DNA of 64,000 nt. Source: Candidatus Caldisaccharidevorator malaysiensis. Lineage in GTDB: Bacteria > Armatimonadota > Fervidibacteria > Fervidibacterales > Fervidibacteraceae. The stretch covers positions 20,618-84,617 of the forward strand of contig JANXBO010000005.1 in assembly GCA_025057575.1 (NCBI GenBank), read 5' to 3'. Positions 46,167 to 55,560 of the stretch are shown here, piece after piece. A program made the translations under genes and the position numbers. A model generated the notes under the pieces. It made no database searches and had not been told where the DNA came from. It saw nothing but the letters and a program-made list of their open reading frames with translations. How positions within the stretch are numbered: position 1 is the stretch's first letter; every line of letters begins with the position of its first letter.

Positions 46167-46991
46167 ATGGCGCTCCAGTTTGCGATCTGCAATGAAGTCT
46201 TTCAGTCGTGGTCTTTGGAGCAGGCACTTTGCTTCATTCGCCAGACAGGCTATGACGGTGTCGAGATCGCCCCTTTCACGCTGGCTCAGCGAGCCGACCA
46301 AATCACCAGTGCCCAGAGGGCAATGGTCCGCCAAATAGCAGCCGATCAGAACCTGGAAATCGTGGGGATGCACTGGCTTTTGGTCGGACCGACCGGTCTG
46401 CACTTGACCGATCCAAATCCGCAGATCCGCCAAGCGACCAAAGGGTATCTGGAGGAGTTAATCGGTTTGTGCCAAGACCTGGGCGGGCGCATCTTGGTCG
46501 TTGGGTCGCCCAAGCAACGGTCCTTGGTGGTAGGGGATACCTACGAGAAGGCGTGGGAGCGGACGAAGAACCTGTTTTTTGATCTTCTTCCTGCAGCGGA
46601 AAAGGCGGGTGTCATTTTTTGTATAGAGGCGCTGCCAGGAGAGACGGACTTCATCCCTTCCCTCAAAGAAGCCGTTCGCTTTGTGAAAGAAGTCAATCAT
46701 CCCTGCTTGCAGACGATGGTGGATGTGAAGAGCGCCTGCGCTGAATCGTTGCCTTTGGACGAAGCGGTCCGGCTGGTTGGTCCTCATCTTCGGCACCTTC
46801 ACGCCAACGATGCCAACCGGCAGGGACCGGGGATGGGGGCAACCGACTTGAGGCCCCTCGCTCAAGCAGTTAAAGAATTGAATTACTCGGGATTCGTCAG
46901 CGTAGAGGTTTTTGACTTTTCGCCCGGTCCCGAAAGAATTGCCGTTGAAAGCCTCCGCTACTTGCGCCAAGTCTTTTTGGGATTCGAATAG
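46167..46991 (+). CDS. Sugar phosphate isomerase/epimerase-like TIM-barrel protein (first)
   Basis: A 274-residue xylose-isomerase-like TIM barrel (AP endonuclease 2 superfamily). Evidence: LEQALCFIRQTGYDGVEIAPFTLAQ near the N-terminus; the metal-binding-type residues in FCIEALPGETDF, MVDVKSACAES and RHLHANDANRQGPG; and the final FVSVEVFDFSPGPE. Substrate unknown; relatives act on tagatose, psicose, inosose or phosphorylated ketoses. ATG 46167 is used, with only a weak ribosome site. It is followed by a dipeptide-epimerase-like gene on the same strand. Confidence 0.82.
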   Translation: MALQFAICNEVFQSWSLEQALCFIRQTGYDGVEIAPFTLAQRADQITSAQRAMVRQIAADQNLEIVGMHWLLVGPTGLHLTDPNPQIRQATKGYLEELIGLCQDLGGRILVVGSPKQRSLVVGDTYEKAWERTKNLFFDLLPAAEKAGVIFCIEALPGETDFIPSLKEAVRFVKEVNHPCLQTMVDVKSACAESLPLDEAVRLVGPHLRHLHANDANRQGPGMGATDLRPLAQAVKELNYSGFVSVEVFDFSPGPERIAVESLRYLRQVFLGFE

Positions 46992-47062
46992 AGAGATGGC
47001 TAAGGAAATCCAAAGTCGGCGCTTCTGGTTGGGTGCACCCGCATCAGTGAGGGCGAGAAACC

Positions 47063-48151
47063 TTGTCCGAAAGTCGGATTGCTGACCTCGTTTGGGAACC
47101 CCTTCGGATTCCGTTGCACACCCCTTTTGCTATTTCACAAGAGACCACTGAGTGGACCGACAACTGGTTTGTTCGGTTGATCGTGACCGATGGATGGGAG
47201 GGTTGGGGCGAAGCAGCGCCGTCCCGAGCGCTGATGAACGAGACAGCGGACTCTGTCAAAGAAGCCCTTGAAAAGGTCGCACCCCTTCTTATCGGACAAC
47301 CTGTTTCCTGGTCTCTCCTCCACGGTCAAGTGGGGGAGGTCCTAACACATCATCGGGCAGCGCGAGGGGCTTTGGAAATGGCGCTCTTGGACGCAATCGG
47401 AAAAAAGCAAGGTCGTCCCCTCTGGCTTTTCTTTGGCGGTGCCACCGATCAATTGGAAACCGATGTGACCATCCCGATCCTTCCCAAAGATCAAGTGGAG
47501 GAGTTGACCAAACGGTTCGTATCAATGGGTTTCCGACGGTTCAAGATCAAACTTTCGGGCGAATGGGAAGAGGATCTGGAAAGGATCGTAACGGTTCACC
47601 GGTTAACGGGTAGGAGTTGGCTCCAATTGGACGCCAATCAGGCTTACCAACCAAACGATGCTTTAGTTCTGTTGGCAAGGTTGGGGGAGAAAGGCATCAC
47701 GCCTGTTCTTTTTGAACAGCCTGTTGAGAGGGCCGACCTAAAAGGTCTTGCCTGGCTCACCCAACGGTCAGTGGTCCCGATCATCGCCGATGAATCGGTG
47801 ACCAGCGAGGAGGATGCAGTGCGCCTGATCGCCCAAAAAGCCGCTCACGGCATCAACATCAAAGTGATGAAGACAGGCTTTTCGGAAAGTTTGAGAATTA
47901 TCCAGCGGGCAAAGGAAGCAGGGCTCCTGTTAATGATCGGGGCGATGGTGGAAACGGAATTGGGACTGACGGCTGCTGCCCAATTGGCAGCGGGGGTCGG
48001 TGGTTTCGCTTTCTATGACCTGGATACTCATCTTTTTTTGGAGAAATCTTTTTTTGAGCCGGGCTTTGTGGCATCGGGTCCGGTGTTTCGGATGACGAAC
48101 CGCCCAGGATGGGGCGTCTTAAGAAAAGGTGGAAGCCTGACAGCGCCATAG
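47063..48151 (+). CDS. Enolase-superfamily protein, dipeptide epimerase / muconate cycloisomerase type
   Basis: 362 residues with the complete catalytic set of the muconate-lactonising subgroup: Lys pair in FKIKLSGEW (about residues 164-172), metal ligands Asp in LQLDANQAY, Glu in LFEQPVE, Asp in IADESVTS, and the opposite-face Lys in INIKVMKTG. The KxK plus K pattern is what L-Ala-D/L-Glu epimerases use in murein peptide recycling. TTG 47063 is the start, with GTGAGGG 9 bases upstream. Substrate prediction from motifs alone is uncertain: it could be another dipeptide epimerase or o-succinylbenzoate synthase. Confidence 0.88.
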   Translation: MSESRIADLVWEPLRIPLHTPFAISQETTEWTDNWFVRLIVTDGWEGWGEAAPSRALMNETADSVKEALEKVAPLLIGQPVSWSLLHGQVGEVLTHHRAARGALEMALLDAIGKKQGRPLWLFFGGATDQLETDVTIPILPKDQVEELTKRFVSMGFRRFKIKLSGEWEEDLERIVTVHRLTGRSWLQLDANQAYQPNDALVLLARLGEKGITPVLFEQPVERADLKGLAWLTQRSVVPIIADESVTSEEDAVRLIAQKAAHGINIKVMKTGFSESLRIIQRAKEAGLLLMIGAMVETELGLTAAAQLAAGVGGFAFYDLDTHLFLEKSFFEPGFVASGPVFRMTNRPGWGVLRKGGSLTAP

Positions 48152-48212
48152 GCTTCTGATCACGGAAGGAATTGTCAAAATACCAAAGGAAGGTTTACCG
48201 GAGGTGAAGGGG

Positions 48213-50288
48213 ATGCCTGCCCTGCCATCCCTTTGGAACGAAGAGGAAGCCAAGAAATGTCGGTCCGAATTAGAGTTACTGGTCTATCGGTCTCGGTTAT
48301 TGGGCGCCGAACCGGCGATCGTCAACTGGAGGGGCGGCAACACCAGCACCAAGTCAACGGAGTTGGACCATCGGGGTCGTCCGACGCGGGTTTTGTGGGT
48401 GAAAGGGAGCGGTTCTGACCTGGCGACCTGCACGGTCAAAGATTTTGCCGGTCTCCGTCAAGACGATCTGGTCCCCCTTGAAGAGAAGGAAGTTCTCTCG
48501 GATGAAGAGATGGTTGCCTATGTGGACCATTGCGTTTTCAAACCCGGTGGTCCCCGTCAGTCGGTGGAGGTCCTAATGCACGCCTTTATCCCGTTCCCTC
48601 ACGTAGATCATACCCATCCCGATGCCATTCTCGCTTTTGGGAACGCTCTCAACGGCGAAGAACTGGCTCGGCGCGTCTTCGGAAACCGTCTCTTGTGGGT
48701 GCCCTATGTCCGCCCCGGCTTTCCTCTGGCGAAGAAGATCGCCCAATTGTTGAAGGAGAATCCCAAAGCCGAAGGAGCGATCCTTCAAAAGCACGGATTC
48801 GTCTGCTGGGGGGAGACCCATCGGGAAAGTTACGAGAACACTGTTCGGTTGATCAATGAAGCGCAGGAGGCGGTGGATGAGGCATTAAAGGGGAAGCGGG
48901 TCTTTGGTGGTTTCGCCTTGCAGCCCTTGGACAAAGCCAAGAGATCCTCTTTGATGGTTCAAATGCTGCCCGTCCTTAGAGGTGCGGTCAGCAAGAGGAA
49001 GCGAGTGATCCTTCATTACGACGATTCGGACCGGGTCCTTGAGTTCACCGCCTTGAGAGAAAGCCAGCAAGTGTCAATGGTCGGCTCCGCTTGTCCCGAT
49101 CATTTGGTCCATACCAAGCACTATCCCCTCTGGATCCCCATCAGTTGGGACGGACAGCCGACTGAAGAGACGCTACGGACCATCCGCCAATTGTGCGATG
49201 ACTACGCGGTCCGATATGAGGACTATTACAAACGGACCGTCAAAAATGGAGCGCCAATGCACGATCCCTATCAACGGATTACCCTTTTCCCCGGTTTGGG
49301 ACTGGTGGCAACGGGTCGGGATAAGTTCACTGCCCTTCAATCGGCGTTGATCTTCCACCGGGCGATTGAAGTGATGAAAGGAACTTGGGCTCTGGACCAA
49401 TACACTTCCCTTTCCGACGACGAAGCCTCTGCCATTGAATATTGGCCGTTGGAACTTTACAAATTGCGCCTGGCACCCCCAGAGAAGGAACTGTCTCGAA
49501 GGATTGCCGTGGTCACCGGCGGGGCGGGCGGCATCGGTCGGGCGATTGCGATGCGGTTAGCGGAGGAGGGTGCCCACGTTGTCGTCACGGACTTGGATGA
49601 AAAGGGTGCTGAGGAAGTGGCGGGTCAGATCGTTGAAAAGTGTGGTCCTCAACGCGCCATCGCCATCGGTGCCGATATGACGGACGAAGAGAGCGTCCGC
49701 AAAGTCTTCCAGGAAACGGTCCTCACCTACGGGGGCTTGGACATCCTGGTCTGTAGCGTCGGGCTGGCACTGGCAAAGACCATTGACCAGACAACAGTCG
49801 CCGACTGGCACAAGTTAATGAATGTTTTGGCGCTGGGCTACTTTTTGCCGGCGAGGGAGGCATTCCGAATCCTCAAGGCTCAAGGCATCGGTGGCAGCAT
49901 CGTTTTTATCACCAGCAAGAACGCTCTGGTCGCCAGCAAGGGCGCAGCCGTCTATAACGCTGCCAAAGCCGCCGAAGCCCACCTTGCCCGATCGTTGGCG
50001 GAGGAGGGGGGCAGTCACGGCATTCGGGTCAATTGCGTGGCGCCCGATGCCGTCTTAGAGGGTTCCCGCATCTGGAGTTCTGAGTGGCGCCAGCAGAGGG
50101 CACGGGAGTATGGAATTGACCCTTCCCAGTTGGAGGAGTTTTACCGGAACCGGACCGTCTTGAAGGTTAATGTCTATCCGTCCGATGTCGCCGAGGCGGT
50201 CCTGTGGCTGGTCAGTGATCGCTCCAGCAAGACGACGGGCTGCACGATTACCGTTGACGGCGGGGTGACCGCCGCCTATGTCCGATAA
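48213..50288 (+). CDS. Bifunctional rhamnulose-1-phosphate aldolase / short-chain dehydrogenase
   Basis: 691 residues from ATG 48213, which follows GGAGGTGAAGG. The N-terminal class II aldolase/adducin domain (about 1-420) shows VNWRGGNTSTK, FIPFPHVDHTHPDAILAF (zinc His cluster) and ILQKHGFVCWG. The C-terminal SDR domain (from about 430) has the NAD motif VTGGAGGIGRAIAMRLAEEG and the YNAAKAAEAHLARSLA catalytic Tyr/Lys. Fusions of this kind are known in L-rhamnose and L-fucose degradation, where they split the ketose-1-phosphate and oxidise lactaldehyde. It fits with the GH78 rhamnosidase and kinase in the window. Confidence 0.93.
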   Translation: MPALPSLWNEEEAKKCRSELELLVYRSRLLGAEPAIVNWRGGNTSTKSTELDHRGRPTRVLWVKGSGSDLATCTVKDFAGLRQDDLVPLEEKEVLSDEEMVAYVDHCVFKPGGPRQSVEVLMHAFIPFPHVDHTHPDAILAFGNALNGEELARRVFGNRLLWVPYVRPGFPLAKKIAQLLKENPKAEGAILQKHGFVCWGETHRESYENTVRLINEAQEAVDEALKGKRVFGGFALQPLDKAKRSSLMVQMLPVLRGAVSKRKRVILHYDDSDRVLEFTALRESQQVSMVGSACPDHLVHTKHYPLWIPISWDGQPTEETLRTIRQLCDDYAVRYEDYYKRTVKNGAPMHDPYQRITLFPGLGLVATGRDKFTALQSALIFHRAIEVMKGTWALDQYTSLSDDEASAIEYWPLELYKLRLAPPEKELSRRIAVVTGGAGGIGRAIAMRLAEEGAHVVVTDLDEKGAEEVAGQIVEKCGPQRAIAIGADMTDEESVRKVFQETVLTYGGLDILVCSVGLALAKTIDQTTVADWHKLMNVLALGYFLPAREAFRILKAQGIGGSIVFITSKNALVASKGAAVYNAAKAAEAHLARSLAEEGGSHGIRVNCVAPDAVLEGSRIWSSEWRQQRAREYGIDPSQLEEFYRNRTVLKVNVYPSDVAEAVLWLVSDRSSKTTGCTITVDGGVTAAYVR

Positions 50289-50316
50289 GGGCTAACAAAG
50301 CGAAGTTTGGGACTGC

Positions 50317-50330
50317 CCCTTGGTGAAGGG
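50317..50330. other. Small hairpin between convergent genes
   Basis: CCCTT, loop GGTG, AAGGG in the 43-base gap between the rhamnose-type aldolase gene (+) and the ElbD-like gene (-). No T-run, so a terminator function is only a guess. Confidence 0.2.
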
Positions 50331-50331
50331 C

Positions 50332-53300
50332 TTAGGCGGGACAGTCAATGCGCTGACGGACGGTTTCCGTGAGCATCTTGTAGAGCCTTTGACGATCCTC
50401 ATCGGTCTGAGGCGTCAGCGGCGGGACAGGCTGGGCAAAGGTGACGGTCACCTGGGCTCTTTTGGGAAGCCACCGCCCTTTGGGCAGTGCCTCAAAAGTC
50501 CCTTCAATTCTGGCGGGAACTATCGGGACACCCGTCTCCACCGCCAAGAGGGCTAAACCCGGTTTGAACGGCTGCAGTTTTCCCGTAACCGACCGGGTGC
50601 CTTCTGGGTAAATCAGAACAGGATACCCTGCCCGAAGGATACCGGTAGCCAGGCGAAGGCTCTCCAAGGGGCTTGCATACCGGCTGAAGGGGACGACCCG
50701 GAGGAAAGTCGTGAAGAACCAGCCTTTCAACCGGTTGTTGAAGAAGTAATCTTCGGCTCCCAGAACGAAGAGGGAAGGGGCTCTCTGTTCCAAAGCCACT
50801 AAAATGGCTCCCGTATCCAAATGGGACGAATGATTGGCGGCGATAATAAAGGCACCCTGATCGGGCACATTGTCCAAACCCTTGACTTCCAATTGGAAGA
50901 ATCGTTGATACAGAGATGACAAGAACTTCCTGGCTCCCCATCGCAACAGGCGCTGCAAAAACCCTTGGTGAAGCCAGGGGTTCAGTTCGTGGGGATCCAG
51001 CGACTGCAACCGGCTCCTAATGTCGGGGCGACTGGCTCCATCATAAGAGACGACCGGTTGTCGGGGTGCCCCCAACCGTTCCAGAAGCACTTCGGCAATA
51101 TCACCAACGGTCCGCGCCTGAACGACCGACGACTCCGGCAAAGAAACATTGAACTGGCTTTCCAGCCCGATCAGGAGTTCCAGCCGAAGAAGGGAATCCA
51201 GACCCAATTCTTCCAAGACGGTCCCTGGGCTGAGCGGTCGTTCCGGTTTTCCTGTGATGCGGGCGATGAGGGCGGACATCTGCTTCATTAGGTCCGGTGG
51301 AAACGGTGAGGAGATCCCTCCTTCGGCAAGTGCCGTTTCCCTGCCGACTGCCCTCTTGAGTTTTGCCAACAATTTTCCCTTGATCTGAGCCCGATCGGGG
51401 GCGAGGGCGATGCCCTTGGGTAGTTCCTCTTCCCAAATGTGGATCTGAGCAATCCGTTGATAGGAGGGCCAATGAGCGGATCGGCGGCGCACCTCTTGGC
51501 GCAGCCGGCTTTCCCATTCATCGTCGGGAAGAGCAACGACCTCTCGGTCAGGGCGGACGACCAGGTGAACCCGCTCGCCCATCGTCTCCTCGTCCCAGAG
51601 ACCGACAACGCACCATTCGGCAACCCCTGGTAGTCCTGCCAGTCGGGCTTCTACCTCATCGGGATAGACATTCTTTCCGGCACCGGTGATGATGACATCC
51701 TTGATCCGTCCGGTGATATACAGATAGCCATCCCGATCCATCTTTCCCAAGTCACCGGTATACAGCCAGCCGTCTCGCAAAACCCGATCGGTCGCTTCCG
51801 GATTGGCGTAGTAGCCCAAAAACACATTGGGACCCCTTACCAAAATCTCTCCGACTCCGTCATCGGTCGCATTGTTAATGACCACATCCACCCCCGGAAG
51901 GGGTTTGCCGACAGAGCCTCTTTTGGGTGCTTCCATCGGATTGACCGTGACGACAGGGGAGGTTTCGGTGAGCCCATAACCTTCGCAGATGAGAAACCCC
52001 ATCGCTTGGAAATCGTCAAAGATGGCACCGGGTAGGGCGGCTCCTCCGCTGATGAAGGCTCTGATCCGTCCCCCAAAGCGTTGGTGGACCGACCGAAAGA
52101 GCGTCCGCCCGACATTGCGACCGGTGAGGCGCAAGACCAGTTTGCTGATCCCTTTCAGAACGCCGACCGCTTTCACTGCCAGCCATCCTCTTTTCTTGAC
52201 CTCATTGTGGATGGCTTCGTGAAAGATTTGGAAAATTCGGGGGACACCAATAACAACCGTCGTGCCGACCTCCCGCATCAATTCTTGAACGGCTCGGGAG
52301 CGGAGGGTCTCCGGATAGGTAACAGCGGCACCCGCCCACATCGGCACCAAAAGTCCACCGGTGAACTCTAAAGCATGGTGAAGGGGCAACAGAGACAAAA
52401 ATTGATCGTTCTGCATCGGTGGGAGCACACTGACGATCGCTCTCAGGTTACTCAAGAAATTGCTATGGGTGAGGCAGGCACCCTTCGCTTCAACGGTTGG
52501 TCCGGTGACAAAGATGATAGAAGCGACATCGTCCCCGGTCGTCCCGGGCTCTAAAATCCGACCCTTCCTGGGGGGCTCTTTTTCGTCAAGGAGAAGGGAT
52601 TGGAGGGACAGGACCTGCGTGTCTGCCGAGGTCCTTTCTACGGCGATTCTTAATTGCCGCCACCGGCTCTCATCGCAAAGGGCTTTTTTTGCTTTCGTAA
52701 TGGCGGCGATTTCCGCAACTTCTTGCTCACTCCATTGCCAATCCACTGGCACGACCGTTGCACCAGCAAAGGAGGCACCGAAGTAGCCGATGCCCCATTC
52801 GGGTCCGTTAGGCGCCCACAAAAGAACCCGATCACGGGGCTCCACCCCTAACAGCCTGAGACGATGACCGATGGACTGCGCTTTGCGGTGCCATTGACCA
52901 TAAGTCCATCGAATCCACTTTCCGTCCCGTCGGGTCTGCAGGGCGATTTTGTCGGGGAATCGGGCAGCTGCCCGAGACAGCAAATCAGGCAAGATTTCAA
53001 TGGCTCCCTCATCACCTCCGACAGCGGCGATGCCCAGGATGTGCCGCTGCAACCCCGGAACGTGAACTTTTTGAAGGTAGGTCTGCCAATCAATGGATTC
53101 GGGGTCAAAGGGAAATTGCTCTCTCTCTTTTTTGTCCATCTGGCTCCAAACGGACAGGGTCTTCTCAACGGAAAACTTGGCGTAAAAGTGGGTGTAAGGG
53201 GCATAAATGTTGACATAGTGCTCTAAGCGGTTGAGACCTGCTCTTTTTGTGGACAGTTTCTGAAGGGCTCGGCGGGCGGGCGGGAAAAAGGAAACCAATT

Positions 53301-54558
53301 TGAGGGCTTTTTCCAGTCGCTGAAGGTTCCTTCGGCTCTTCTCTAATTGCTGACGATACTGGTCCCGAGAGGGCAGGGTCCAGGGGCGAACCCTTATGGG
53401 TCTGCCGTCCCGATCTATGAGGGGCTTTTCCATAAAATATTGGGAGCAAAACCGAACCATATCCCGAAGGGTCAGAAGGTTGACCGTGCTGGTGGCAATT
53501 TGGTAAACCTCACAGGCAGAAGAAGCCGGCAATGCTCCGGAGAGGACCCGATTCCCAAAGTGTGCCGTTAGGGTTAAGACAGCATTGACGACCAGGTCGC
53601 ACGGAATAATGTCCACGACGCTGTCCGGATCACCCGGAAAGTCCTTCAACAGCCCCTTGGCAAAACCAATGATCAGGGGATCCGCCATCCGTTGACTTTC
53701 AATCCATCCCCCCTCGGGTTCCTTTAAGGTGCTCTCAATAATGGACGGGCGAAGAATTAAAGCAGGGACCTGTCCGCGTTCGGCAATGAGCAGCCGCTCC
53801 CCTAACCACTTGGTAAAGGTGTAGGTGTCGTTAAAGCCGAAGGATCGGGACAGGCGCATTCCCTCTTCCACGGCTCGCTCCTTAAAGGCTGTTTCCCGGA
53901 TCACGGGAGGGGTCTCGTCATCAGCCGTTGAGGCTTCAATGTCCCGGCACATTTGGAGGATTTGGTCAATCTGGTCGCCGACGCCTGACGGATCAGGAAG
54001 TTCTTCCTTAATGATGCCCGACCGAATCCCGCACACATAACAAGTGGAGATGTGGACCAGTAAAGGAGGCGCAACATCCAAGGTGTAATCCCCTTTGATC
54101 CGTTCCCGTGCCAGTTCCAAAATCCTTCGGATCGCCAAAACATTCAGGTCCAGCGCCCGATCCAACCGTTCGTCAAAGGCAACGACCGCAGCGCTGTTGA
54201 TGATCAGGTCAGTCTCTTTTGCTAATTGGCGAAAGGACTGGGCATCAAGACCCAGTCGTTCGTGACTGAGTTCGCCTTCCACGACCTGAACCTTATCGGC
54301 AACGAGTCGGGCGAAACCATCCTGATAACGGCGGCGGAGGGTGGTCAAGAGGGACGACCGGAAAATCTCCTTTTCCACCCGCTCCTGTGCCGACAGCCAA
54401 CCGCCGTTCGGCAACGCTTTGCCACGAACGAGAAGGATGATCTTCTTGACCTGGGGCAAGGACCGAAGAATTTTTTCGGTGACCGCCTTGCCCAAAAAAC
54501 CCGTCGCTCCCGTTACCAGTATCGTCTTGCCCTCATAAAACTCCGAAATTCCGACCAT
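50332..54558 (-). CDS. Multidomain acyl reductase / acyl ligase / carrier / acyltransferase (ElbD-like)
   Basis: 1408 residues, four enzyme parts. (1) About 1-450: fatty-acyl reductase (NAD_binding_4) with VTGATGFLGKAV and active-site YTFTKW. (2) About 535-1050: AMP-forming acyl ligase with GYGLTETSPVV and YTGDLGKMDRDGYLYITGR; its P-loop reads VTGPTVEAKGACLTH, unlike the usual TSGTTGxPKG. (3) About 1105-1180: acyl-carrier domain with phosphopantetheine site GLDSLLRLE. (4) About 1205-1400: PlsC-type acyltransferase with NHSSHLD and YPEGTRS. This set matches, from memory, ElbD of Myxococcus, which makes ether lipids. A cytoplasmic or membrane-associated lipid enzyme is expected. ATG 54558 is directly preceded by an in-frame GTG and AAGGGGAAGGG. 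Confidence 0.87.
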   Translation of the reverse strand: MVGISEFYEGKTILVTGATGFLGKAVTEKILRSLPQVKKIILLVRGKALPNGGWLSAQERVEKEIFRSSLLTTLRRRYQDGFARLVADKVQVVEGELSHERLGLDAQSFRQLAKETDLIINSAAVVAFDERLDRALDLNVLAIRRILELARERIKGDYTLDVAPPLLVHISTCYVCGIRSGIIKEELPDPSGVGDQIDQILQMCRDIEASTADDETPPVIRETAFKERAVEEGMRLSRSFGFNDTYTFTKWLGERLLIAERGQVPALILRPSIIESTLKEPEGGWIESQRMADPLIIGFAKGLLKDFPGDPDSVVDIIPCDLVVNAVLTLTAHFGNRVLSGALPASSACEVYQIATSTVNLLTLRDMVRFCSQYFMEKPLIDRDGRPIRVRPWTLPSRDQYRQQLEKSRRNLQRLEKALKLVSFFPPARRALQKLSTKRAGLNRLEHYVNIYAPYTHFYAKFSVEKTLSVWSQMDKKEREQFPFDPESIDWQTYLQKVHVPGLQRHILGIAAVGGDEGAIEILPDLLSRAAARFPDKIALQTRRDGKWIRWTYGQWHRKAQSIGHRLRLLGVEPRDRVLLWAPNGPEWGIGYFGASFAGATVVPVDWQWSEQEVAEIAAITKAKKALCDESRWRQLRIAVERTSADTQVLSLQSLLLDEKEPPRKGRILEPGTTGDDVASIIFVTGPTVEAKGACLTHSNFLSNLRAIVSVLPPMQNDQFLSLLPLHHALEFTGGLLVPMWAGAAVTYPETLRSRAVQELMREVGTTVVIGVPRIFQIFHEAIHNEVKKRGWLAVKAVGVLKGISKLVLRLTGRNVGRTLFRSVHQRFGGRIRAFISGGAALPGAIFDDFQAMGFLICEGYGLTETSPVVTVNPMEAPKRGSVGKPLPGVDVVINNATDDGVGEILVRGPNVFLGYYANPEATDRVLRDGWLYTGDLGKMDRDGYLYITGRIKDVIITGAGKNVYPDEVEARLAGLPGVAEWCVVGLWDEETMGERVHLVVRPDREVVALPDDEWESRLRQEVRRRSAHWPSYQRIAQIHIWEEELPKGIALAPDRAQIKGKLLAKLKRAVGRETALAEGGISSPFPPDLMKQMSALIARITGKPERPLSPGTVLEELGLDSLLRLELLIGLESQFNVSLPESSVVQARTVGDIAEVLLERLGAPRQPVVSYDGASRPDIRSRLQSLDPHELNPWLHQGFLQRLLRWGARKFLSSLYQRFFQLEVKGLDNVPDQGAFIIAANHSSHLDTGAILVALEQRAPSLFVLGAEDYFFNNRLKGWFFTTFLRVVPFSRYASPLESLRLATGILRAGYPVLIYPEGTRSVTGKLQPFKPGLALLAVETGVPIVPARIEGTFEALPKGRWLPKRAQVTVTFAQPVPPLTPQTDEDRQRLYKMLTETVRQRIDCPA

Positions 54559-54613
54559 CACGACCCTTCCCCTTAAAAGCTCCCAAAGCCATCCTCAGCG
54601 AGGGACCAGTTGG

Positions 54614-55450
54614 TTAGAGGTATTGCTTTAAGAAGTCCCTTCCCTTCAGGAAACCCAGTTCCACAGGGAAGGCACTATCTTCGTGCTCAATGGAAAGGAC
54701 TCCGTCATAGCCGGCGTTTCTCAAAGCGCTGATGAACCGTCCCCACTCAATGACCCCAAAGCCCGGAATGACATACCGCCACCATCCGCCTTCGTAATTG
54801 CCGACCCACCGGCGACGGTGCCAAAGAATTTCCGTATCCTTAGCGTGACAGTGGAAGATGCGGGCTCCAAAGCGCTCCGTTGCGGCGATGTAGTCTATAT
54901 CCTGATGAACCAAATGGGATGGATCAAAGTTGAGACCTAAATTGTCAAAGGGGGCGACTTCAAAGAACCGCTGAAAATGGTGAAGCCCCTGCAAGTTCGT
55001 CATATACCAATTCTCCAAAGCGATGCGAACACCCCTCGCCTCGGCGTGACGGCAGATTTCGGGAAAGACTTTCGGAACTTCTTCTTCAATGGTGTGCATT
55101 TTACTCTTTCCCGGAAGGGGAAAGCCGCCCATCGTGCAGACGACAGGAACCTCCAACACCTCGGCGGCATCTATCACCGTTTTGATCTCGTTGATCAGTG
55201 CTCTTCTTTTGTCGGGGTCTGGGTCCAGGAGGTTCACATACCTTGCCAGGCTGGTGATCTGGACGCCTGAACCCTTCAAAATTCTGCGGACCGACCGACC
55301 TTTGTCCTGGACCACCTGACCGGCATCAATGTGCCCCTGACCGATCCCGGTTGCCACTTCCAGACCGCTAAATCCGTTCTCCGCCGCAAACCGGACCACT
55401 TCTTTCAATCCCTGGTCTCGGAACGGCGCCGTCAAAAAACCCAGGAACAT
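54614..55450 (-). CDS. Sugar phosphate isomerase/epimerase-like TIM-barrel protein (second)
   Basis: 278 residues from ATG 55450, 7 bases after GGAGGT. A xylose-isomerase-like TIM barrel with VRFAAENGFSGLEVATGIG at the N-terminus and candidate metal ligands in ALENWYMTN, LNFDPSHLVHQ, FHCHAKDTEI and LSIEHEDSAF. It is not closely similar to the barrel at 46.2 kb. Substrate unknown. It is 55 bases upstream of the ElbD-like gene on the same strand and could be co-transcribed with it, though there is no functional reason to link the two. Confidence 0.85.
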   Translation of the reverse strand: MFLGFLTAPFRDQGLKEVVRFAAENGFSGLEVATGIGQGHIDAGQVVQDKGRSVRRILKGSGVQITSLARYVNLLDPDPDKRRALINEIKTVIDAAEVLEVPVVCTMGGFPLPGKSKMHTIEEEVPKVFPEICRHAEARGVRIALENWYMTNLQGLHHFQRFFEVAPFDNLGLNFDPSHLVHQDIDYIAATERFGARIFHCHAKDTEILWHRRRWVGNYEGGWWRYVIPGFGVIEWGRFISALRNAGYDGVLSIEHEDSAFPVELGFLKGRDFLKQYL

Positions 55451-55560
55451 CCTCTCCACCTCCGCCTTCCCTTTGGCAAACCCAAAGAAAGCGCCAACTA
55501 AGTCACAATTGTGAAACAGGCAGGGCTTTGCTGACCAACCGATTAAAAGGGGGCTCTCTT

